The position numbers were made by a program, and so were the translations under genes. 48,063 bases of DNA, taken from contig CABIIJ010000050.1 of NCBI GenBank assembly GCA_902175065.1, positions 1 through 48,063 of the forward strand. Reading direction: 5' to 3'. Numbering within the stretch: position 1 is the first letter of the stretch; each line of letters starts with the position of its first letter. A model generated the notes under the pieces. The model searched no databases. It saw only the letters and a list, made by a program, of their open reading frames with translations, and was not told the DNA's origin. This DNA comes from an uncultured Comamonas sp. (GTDB lineage: Bacteria > Pseudomonadota > Gammaproteobacteria > Burkholderiales > Burkholderiaceae_C). Of this stretch, positions 42,147-48,063 are shown one piece after another.

Positions 42147-42808
42147 AGCAGCACGCCCGCCTGTCCGGCCTGCACAGCCTGAAGGCCGTCGCCAAGGAAA
42201 TCCAGCAGCGCCACGCCCAGCAGCTCGCACTGCGCCAGGCCCAGGAAGCCGCCGCCCGCCAGGCCGAACGTGAACGCAACCTGTTTGCTCTCACGGTAGG
42301 AGCTGTAACCCCTTTACCTGCAAAGAATTTGTACCAGTCTCCCAAGGAATTGGTACCCCCCGAGCCGCTGCAGCTACAGATCGACGAGCAGAACGTGCTG
42401 CGCGAAGCCATGAGCGACGAATTCGACATCAGCACCCTGCTGGAAGTGGACGCCGACCTGAGCTACCGCCGCCCCGGCATCGGCCCGGACGTGCTGCGCA
42501 AGCTGCGCAGCGGGCAGTGGAGCATCCAGCGCCAGCTCGACCTGCACGGCCTGCGCACCGACGAGGCCCGCGAAGCCCTGGGCCAGTTCATCCGCCTGGC
42601 CCACCGCACCGGGCTGCGCTGCGTGCGCATCGTCCACGGCAAGGGCCTGGGTTCGCCGGGCAGGGTGCCGGTGCTCAAGGCCAAGGTGCTGCGCTGGCTG
42701 GTGCAAAAACGCGAGGTGCTGGCCTTCGTCCAGGCCCGGCCCGCCGACGGCGGCGCCGGGGCGCTGGTGGTGCTGCTGCAACCGAGCACCCGACTGATGC
42801 GGCACTGA
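42143..42808 (+). CDS. Smr (MutS2-type) domain protein
   Basis: 221 residues from a GTG that overlaps the radC stop. The N-terminal half is a Gln/Ala-rich basic helix ([18 protein letters not shown]). It is followed by [14 protein letters not shown] and [19 protein letters not shown]. The last 85 residues are an Smr domain with [15 protein letters not shown] and [16 protein letters not shown]. Smr domains nick or cleave nucleic acid in other proteins, including ribosome-rescue nucleases. An AT-richer patch at about 42291-42360 interrupts the otherwise GC-rich gene but keeps the frame. Confidence 0.85.
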   Translation: MKQHARLSGLHSLKAVAKEIQQRHAQQLALRQAQEAAARQAERERNLFALTVGAVTPLPAKNLYQSPKELVPPEPLQLQIDEQNVLREAMSDEFDISTLLEVDADLSYRRPGIGPDVLRKLRSGQWSIQRQLDLHGLRTDEAREALGQFIRLAHRTGLRCVRIVHGKGLGSPGRVPVLKAKVLRWLVQKREVLAFVQARPADGGAGALVVLLQPSTRLMRH

Positions 42809-42885
42809 CAATCCCCCACGCCCACAGGGGTTGCTGTCATAATTGGATACACGCCGCACGCCCTGCGGCATCTTTTTGCCGCCCC

Positions 42886-43860
42886 ATGCCGCGCATCCTT
42901 CGCTTTTCGTGCTCCCTGCTGGCCGTGCTGGGCCTGACCTGGCTTCTGGCCGGCTGCAGCCCGCGCCACCAACCCCCTCTCACCCTGGGCACCAACACCT
43001 GGATCGGCTACGAACCGCTGTACCTGGCCCGGGAGCTGGGCTATTACGAGGGGGCCGACCTGCGCCTGGTGGAGCTGGCCTCCACCACCCAGACCCTGGA
43101 CGCGCTGCGCATCGGCACCCTGGACATGGCCGCCATCACCCTGGACGAAGCCCTGCTGCTGGCCCAGGAAGGGCAGCCGATTTCGGTGTTGTGGGTGCTG
43201 AACGTCTCTGCCGGTGCCGATGCCCTGATTGCCAAACCCGCCATCACCACCCTGGCGCAACTGCGCGGCAAACGCATCGGCGTGGAACAAACGGCCACCG
43301 GCGCCTACATGCTGGATGCCGCCTTGCAGCAGGCCGGCCTGCAAGTGCAGGACATCACCATCGTGCCCCTGCCGCTGGACGAGCATGTCAGCGCCTGGCA
43401 GGCCCATGCGGTGGATGCCGTGGTCACTTTCGATCCGGCACGGCAAAGGCTGCTGCACACCGGCGGTCTGGAGCTGTTTACCAGCCAGGACATTCCCGGG
43501 CAGATCGTCGACGTGCTGGTGGCCCGCCAAAGCGCCCTCGATTGCTGCCGCCCGCAGATCGCCCGGCTCATCGACGGCCAGCAGCGTGCCTTGCAATATC
43601 TGCGCCAGATGCCCGAGCAGGCCTGGCAGCGCATGGCGCCGCGCCAGGGTGTTCCGCCGGAAAACGTGGCCGACGCACTCTCGGGCATCGACCTTCCCGA
43701 TGTCCGCATGAACCGGCAGCTTCTCACCGACCCGGACGCCGGACTGCCGGCCACCATCCGCCATCTGGTACAGACCATGCAGCAAAACCACCTATTGCAG
43801 GGCGCTCCAGACACGACAGCGCTGATCCGTGCCGACTTCGCGGTGGAGGCCACGCCATGA
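42886..43860 (+). CDS. periplasmic substrate-binding lipoprotein (NMT1/SsuA-like)
   Basis: 324 residues. The signal peptide MPRILRFSCSLLAVLGLTWL ends in the lipobox LLAGC, with Ser at +2, which in many Gram-negative bacteria directs to the outer membrane. The mature domain has the type 2 binding-protein fold seen in nitrate, sulfonate and thiamine-precursor transporters: TNTWIGYEPLYLARELGYY, LDEALLLAQEGQPISV, LRGKRIGVEQTATG and AVVTFDP. No ABC permease or ATPase gene is nearby. Its stop overlaps the start of a GGDEF/EAL gene as ATGA. It is therefore probably a sensor lipoprotein for that enzyme rather than a transporter part. Confidence 0.86.
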   Translation: MPRILRFSCSLLAVLGLTWLLAGCSPRHQPPLTLGTNTWIGYEPLYLARELGYYEGADLRLVELASTTQTLDALRIGTLDMAAITLDEALLLAQEGQPISVLWVLNVSAGADALIAKPAITTLAQLRGKRIGVEQTATGAYMLDAALQQAGLQVQDITIVPLPLDEHVSAWQAHAVDAVVTFDPARQRLLHTGGLELFTSQDIPGQIVDVLVARQSALDCCRPQIARLIDGQQRALQYLRQMPEQAWQRMAPRQGVPPENVADALSGIDLPDVRMNRQLLTDPDAGLPATIRHLVQTMQQNHLLQGAPDTTALIRADFAVEATP

Positions 43861-46355
43861 CGCCCCCCGGCACGCCCCCGCGCTCCGTGCGGCTGCAGGT
43901 GTGGCTGCCCGTGGCCCTGGCCGTGGCGGGCCTGCTGATACTGGGGCTGCTGACCATGCTGGAACGCCGCCATGCCCTGGAAGACCTGCAGCGCTTTACC
44001 GACCGCACGGCCTACACCCAGTTGCTCGGCACCCGGCGGTCGCTGGAGACGGCGCTGCGCCGGGGCGACGGCAGCGGCCTGGACGCCATCGTGGCCGAGC
44101 TGGGACTGTCTCCCACCATCGACTACGCAGCCCTGCTGGATGAGCACGGCACCGTGCTGGCCGCCACCCGTTTTGCCTGGAAAGGGCAGCCGGCCGCCCA
44201 CGTGCTGCCCCAGCCCATCATGCCCCCTGCCCTGGACGCCCCGCGCCTGCGGCTGGACAACCCGCTGCTGCGCCTGCATGCGCAGACCCCGGTCGCCATG
44301 CCGCTGCGGCCCCACGAGATCCGCGCCAGCCACTACGGCACCCTGGTGCTGGAGTACGACCTGGCGCCCCTGGCAGCGCAATCGCAGCGGCGCATCCTGG
44401 AGCAATTGCTGATGTCCATCGCCATCACCGGGGTATCGGCGATTCTGCTGCTGGGCTTTGGCCGCCACTACATCCTGCGACCCATCGCCACGCTGCAAGC
44501 GGCCATACGGGCCATCGGCGCAGGCCATTTCAACATTCCCCCGCCCCTGGCCGGCCAGGGAGAGATGTTCGAACTGGGCCAGTCCCTGCAACACATGGCA
44601 CAGACCCTGCAAGCCAGCAAAACCGCCCTGGCTGCCAGCGAAGCACGCTTTCACCAGCTTGCCGATGCTACGCTGGAGGCGATTTTCTTCCACGCCAACG
44701 GCACCATCCTCGACGTCAACACCAACGCCGAAAAGCTGCTTGGGCGCAGCGCCGACGATCTGATCGGCAGCAACATCTTCGAGCTGGTCACCCCCGAGTA
44801 CCGTCCCATAATCCAGAAACGTGCTGCCGGCGGTATCGAGGGCACCTGGGAAGTGGACTTCCTGGCCAGCGACGGCCAGCCCCCGATCTCCTGCGAAGTC
44901 ACCGCCCTGCAGCGCGAAATCAATGGCCGCACCGTGCGCACCGTGGTCGCCCGCGACCTGCGCGAGCGCCTGCAGGCCGAAGCACAAATCCGCCAGCTCG
45001 CGCACTTCGACGCCCTCACCGGCCTGCCCAACCGCCGCCAGCTCTTCGACCATGTCCGCACCGAACTCCAGGAGGTCGAGCACAACGCCAGGCGCCGTGC
45101 AGCCCTGGCGACCTTCAACCTGGACAATTTCAAGGCCATCAACGACTCGCTGGGGATGGCCACGGGAGATGCCACCTTGCGGGCCCTGGCCCAGCGCCTG
45201 AGCAGCCAGCAGGCCCCGCACCAATTGCTGGCCCGCATCCACAGCGACACCTTTGCCCTGCTGCTGACCAATTTGAGCGGCACCCTGGAAGAGGCCAGCA
45301 CCCAGGCAGCCCGCCAGGTCGAGCAACTGCTGGCCCAGATCGCCCAGCCCCTGCCCGTACAGCAGCACACCCTGCACTTGAGCGCCGGTGCCGGGGTGGT
45401 GATGATCCCGAACGACAGCAAGGAGCCGCCCGAACTGCTGCGCGAGGCCGAAACGGCCATGCACCTGTCCAAAGCCGCCGGCGACAACCGGGTACGCTTT
45501 TTTGCCCATGCCCTGCAGGAAGCGGCCAGCACCCGCCTGGCGCTGCGCACCGACCTGACCGCCGCCCTGCACATCGCCCCGCCCGAAGCGCAGCAACTGC
45601 TGCTGCACTACCAGCCCCAGGTCAACGCCCAGGGCCTGCTGCACGGGGTGGAAGCCCTGGTGCGCTGGCTGCACCCCCGGCGCGGGCTGATTCCCCCTGG
45701 CGCTTTCATTGCCGAGGCCGAAGCCAGCGGCCTGATCATCCCCCTGGGCCACTGGGTCCTGCAGGAAGCGGCCACGACCCTGCGCCGCTGGCAGAGCGAC
45801 CCGGCCCACGCTGCCTGGGCGCAGCCGCTGACCATGGCCGTCAACGTCAGCCCCCGGCAGTTCCGGGAGCCGGATTTTGTCGATCGCGTCTGCGCCATCC
45901 TGGAGCAACTGGGCCTGAACGCCCTGTCGCTGGAGCTGGAGCTGACCGAAACCGTGGTCGCCGACGATCTGGACGCCACCCTGGAGAAAATGCAGCAGCT
46001 GCGCCGCTACGGCGTGCGCTTCGCGCTCGATGACTTCGGCACCGGCTACTCCAGCCTGTCCTATCTCAAGCGCCTGCCCATCGATACGCTGAAAATCGAC
46101 CGCTCCTTCGTCATGGACATCGACGCACCAACGCCTGCCGTCCTGGGCGGCAAACGCCCGGCAGTGCTGATCGAGGCCATCATCGCCATGGCCCACCAGC
46201 TCGACATGCAGGTACTGGCCGAAGGGGTGGAAACCCCGGCGCAGCTGGCGCACCTGAAAGCCTCCGGCTGCGACATCTTCCAGGGTTATTTTTTCAGCAA
46301 GCCGCTGCCCGAAGCGCAATTGCAGCCCTGGGCCGCCAACCTGCCGGCCCGCTAA
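43857..46355 (+). CDS. membrane GGDEF/EAL protein, probable c-di-GMP phosphodiesterase
   Basis: 832 residues. A membrane helix at about 17-36, an extracytoplasmic region, a second helix at about 184-202 and a HAMP-like linker precede a PAS domain (about 262-375). The GGDEF domain is degenerate, with HSDTF near 462-466 in place of GGDEF, so it should not make c-di-GMP. The EAL domain keeps EALVRW (Glu599), NVSPRQF, ELELTETV, DDFGTGYSS, KIDRSF and AEGVET, so hydrolysis of c-di-GMP is likely. Translational coupling to the upstream binding lipoprotein suggests that ligand sensing in the periplasm controls it. The stop overlaps the convergent peptidase gene by 3 bp. Confidence 0.9.
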   Translation: MTPPGTPPRSVRLQVWLPVALAVAGLLILGLLTMLERRHALEDLQRFTDRTAYTQLLGTRRSLETALRRGDGSGLDAIVAELGLSPTIDYAALLDEHGTVLAATRFAWKGQPAAHVLPQPIMPPALDAPRLRLDNPLLRLHAQTPVAMPLRPHEIRASHYGTLVLEYDLAPLAAQSQRRILEQLLMSIAITGVSAILLLGFGRHYILRPIATLQAAIRAIGAGHFNIPPPLAGQGEMFELGQSLQHMAQTLQASKTALAASEARFHQLADATLEAIFFHANGTILDVNTNAEKLLGRSADDLIGSNIFELVTPEYRPIIQKRAAGGIEGTWEVDFLASDGQPPISCEVTALQREINGRTVRTVVARDLRERLQAEAQIRQLAHFDALTGLPNRRQLFDHVRTELQEVEHNARRRAALATFNLDNFKAINDSLGMATGDATLRALAQRLSSQQAPHQLLARIHSDTFALLLTNLSGTLEEASTQAARQVEQLLAQIAQPLPVQQHTLHLSAGAGVVMIPNDSKEPPELLREAETAMHLSKAAGDNRVRFFAHALQEAASTRLALRTDLTAALHIAPPEAQQLLLHYQPQVNAQGLLHGVEALVRWLHPRRGLIPPGAFIAEAEASGLIIPLGHWVLQEAATTLRRWQSDPAHAAWAQPLTMAVNVSPRQFREPDFVDRVCAILEQLGLNALSLELELTETVVADDLDATLEKMQQLRRYGVRFALDDFGTGYSSLSYLKRLPIDTLKIDRSFVMDIDAPTPAVLGGKRPAVLIEAIIAMAHQLDMQVLAEGVETPAQLAHLKASGCDIFQGYFFSKPLPEAQLQPWAANLPAR

Positions 46356-47368
46356 TCGCGTTTATCCAGCGCCATCGCCGGCATGGGATGGCCGTACACC
46401 TTGGCAATGCGTTCCTTGAGCGGGGGATGGGCATCCAGCCAGTGTGCCAGGCGGCTGCTGTCGGGCACTTCGGCCAAAAGCATGTGCTGCACCAAAGGGT
46501 GATGCAATCCGGTGTAGCTGCGCCGGTCGTGGTGCCAATGGCCGCGTTCGCGCTGCGCCTGCTGGCGCTGGTAGAGCACTTTGCGCAGCACTCCGCCGAT
46601 ACCGGCGGGGTTGCGCGTCCATTGCAGCGCCCGGGCATCGGCCAGCCACTCGCGCTGGCGCGAAACGGCTGCCTTGAGCAGCTTGCCGCTGAACCACCCC
46701 ACCCAGCCCGCCGCCATGATGGCGCTGCCGAACCAGCGCCCCGGCCCGCCGCCTTCCTCGCGCAGGGTGGCGCCAAAGTTGTAGATCAGCTCCAGCCCGT
46801 AGACCATGCCCACCAGATGCATGTTCAGGTAGGTATCGCCTTCCTTCAGGTGCGACAGCTCATGCGCCACCAGCCCCTGCAACTCGTCGCGGGTCAGATG
46901 ATCCAGCGCCCCCCGGGTGACGGCAATGACGGCATCCTCCGGCGACCAGCCCGCTGCAAAGGCATTGATGGCGTCCGTGCGGGCCAGCACCACCACTTGC
47001 GGCGGCTGCATGTGGGCGGCCACGCACATTTCCTGCACGGTATTCACCAGTTGCTGCTCGGGCAGGTTGCGTTCGGTCTGCGCCGGGCGGGCACCGACCA
47101 GTTGCGCCAGCTTGCGCCCGCCGCCCTGCATGGCGTCATGCTCGACCCACCAGCCGCCGAGGATGAAGAACAGCGTCACCCCCAGGTTGGTAAGCACAAA
47201 CCCGCGCGGGTAGGGCCAGCCGTGCAGCAGCAGCCACCAGGCCAGCGTCAGCCCCAGGTGGACGACGCCCAGGCACAGCAGCACGCACAGAAAAAAACCC
47301 AGCAGCAGGCGGCGCGTGCGCTGGCGGGCCTGGCGCTGGGTGTCCCAGAAACGTTGGGGGCGAGCCAT
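46352..47368 (-). CDS. M48 family zinc metallopeptidase, HtpX-like membrane protease
   Basis: 338 residues. Two membrane helices near the N-terminus (about 20-50 and 57-72) precede the catalytic zinc motif VAHELSHLKEGD, with a downstream REWLADARA segment supplying the third ligand. A further hydrophobic stretch at about 216-235 is present. The family degrades misfolded membrane proteins; HtpX in E. coli is the model, but similarity here is at family level. It is encoded 9 bp after lemA, the common LemA-M48 peptidase pairing. Confidence 0.88.
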   Translation of the reverse strand: MARPQRFWDTQRQARQRTRRLLLGFFLCVLLCLGVVHLGLTLAWWLLLHGWPYPRGFVLTNLGVTLFFILGGWWVEHDAMQGGGRKLAQLVGARPAQTERNLPEQQLVNTVQEMCVAAHMQPPQVVVLARTDAINAFAAGWSPEDAVIAVTRGALDHLTRDELQGLVAHELSHLKEGDTYLNMHLVGMVYGLELIYNFGATLREEGGGPGRWFGSAIMAAGWVGWFSGKLLKAAVSRQREWLADARALQWTRNPAGIGGVLRKVLYQRQQAQRERGHWHHDRRSYTGLHHPLVQHMLLAEVPDSSRLAHWLDAHPPLKERIAKVYGHPMPAMALDKRD

Positions 47369-47377
47369 CGGCGAAGA

Positions 47378-47971
47378 TTAAAAACGCACCTGGGGGGCGG
47401 CGCGTTCCTGGGCCGACTGGGTCGCCTGCAGCATGTCCAGATGGGCAAAGCCCATCAGCCGGGCGATGACGAGGTCGGGGAACTGGCTGGCCTGATCGTT
47501 GTAGACCAGGATTTCATCGTTGTACGCTTGGCGGGCAAAGCCCAGGCGGTTTTCGGTGCTGGTGATCTCCTCGCTCAGGCTTTGCATCTGGGCATCGGCC
47601 TTGAGGTCGGGGTAATTCTCGGTCAGCACCATGAGCTGACCCAGGCTGCTGCCCAAAGCGGCCTCGGCCCCGGCCAGGCCGGCCATGGCAGCCGTCTGGC
47701 CCGGGTGGCGGCGGGCAGTGGCGGCAGCTTGCGCGGCCTGCCCCCGGGCGCGGGCCACGGCCTCCAGGGTGCTGGCCTCGTGCGCCATATAGCCCCGGGC
47801 CACCTCCACCAGATTGGGAATGAGGTCATGGCGGCGCTTGAGCTGCACGTCGATCTGGGCAAAGGCATTGTCCACCCGGTTGCGCAACTGGCGCAGGCGG
47901 TTGTGCAGGACGATGGCCCACAGCACCAGCGCCGCCGCCACGCCCACAGCGATCCAGCCAGAAGTTTGCAT
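47378..47971 (-). CDS. lemA: LemA family protein
   Basis: 197 residues. A single N-terminal membrane helix (SGWIAVGVAAALVLWAIVL) is followed by the LemA helical bundle: LRQLRNRVDNAFAQIDVQL, KRRHDLIPNLVEVARGY, LTENYPDLKADAQ and ENRLGFARQAYNDEILVYN, all family signatures. LemA proteins are membrane-anchored with unclear function and often accompany M48 peptidases, as here. GGGAG lies 10 bp before the ATG. The 92 bp upstream to the window end hold no further gene. Confidence 0.93.
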   Translation of the reverse strand: MQTSGWIAVGVAAALVLWAIVLHNRLRQLRNRVDNAFAQIDVQLKRRHDLIPNLVEVARGYMAHEASTLEAVARARGQAAQAAATARRHPGQTAAMAGLAGAEAALGSSLGQLMVLTENYPDLKADAQMQSLSEEITSTENRLGFARQAYNDEILVYNDQASQFPDLVIARLMGFAHLDMLQATQSAQERAAPQVRF

Positions 47972-48063
47972 GTTGTTGGTCTCCCCGGTTGATGGGCTTT
48001 GCAGCCCGCAGAATCCCGCAAAATCGGTACGAGAAAGCGAAAGAAAGCCAGTATATGCAAACA

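Overview
The window looks like a chromosomal segment of a GC-rich betaproteobacterium, most likely Burkholderiales and close to Comamonadaceae. This rests on its gene neighbourhoods (yicC-gmk-rpoZ-spoT-greB, fkpB-ispH-radC), on the protein sequences, and on small AT-rich hairpins of the 'AGC...GCGCTTAT...ATAAGCGC' kind that I associate with that family. The genus cannot be fixed from sequence alone. About 42 protein genes and two tRNA genes can be supported.

Layout. 1-7.6 kb: the 3' part of a PhoQ-like sensor kinase, a cation diffusion facilitator overlapping moaE, two small unknown genes, a large EF-hand membrane protein, a DUF2628/SPOR protein and an I78-type inhibitor lipoprotein. 7.6-16.5 kb: hemW, rdgB, a PP2C phosphatase/Ser-Thr kinase pair, then yicC, gmk, rpoZ, spoT and greB. 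16.6-29.2 kb: a compact nitrogen-assimilation block (glnA-ntrB-ntrC, glnK-amtB, gltB-gltD). Sigma-54 promoter motifs precede all three units, so the NtrBC system encoded here probably controls its neighbours. 29.3-33.6 kb: a lower lysine/DAP pathway cluster built on LL-diaminopimelate aminotransferase (dapL-lysA-nadE-dapF); the last three genes are joined by ATGA overlaps.

33.7-37.5 kb: a strikingly AT-rich 3.7-kb element bounded by 17-bp direct repeats, one of which is the 3' end of tRNA-Ser(CGA). It carries a tyrosine recombinase and one small orphan gene. Most of the rest is structured non-coding DNA: inverted repeats of about 50 bp, three 47-bp iteron-like repeats, two AT-rich repeats of about 75 bp and many hairpins. 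It appears to have inserted between tRNA-Ser and tRNA-Arg(ACG), which would have lain only 12 nt apart. This is the most unusual part of the window.

37.5-48 kb: serS, a CBS-domain protein, ispH, fkpB, radC, an Smr-domain gene, a lipoprotein periplasmic-binding protein overlapping a GGDEF/EAL protein, and an M48 peptidase/LemA pair. Four copies of a long palindrome with conserved outer arms and variable inner arms lie at gene ends at about 7.6, 15.9, 29.3 and 39.7 kb. They probably act as (often bidirectional) terminators.
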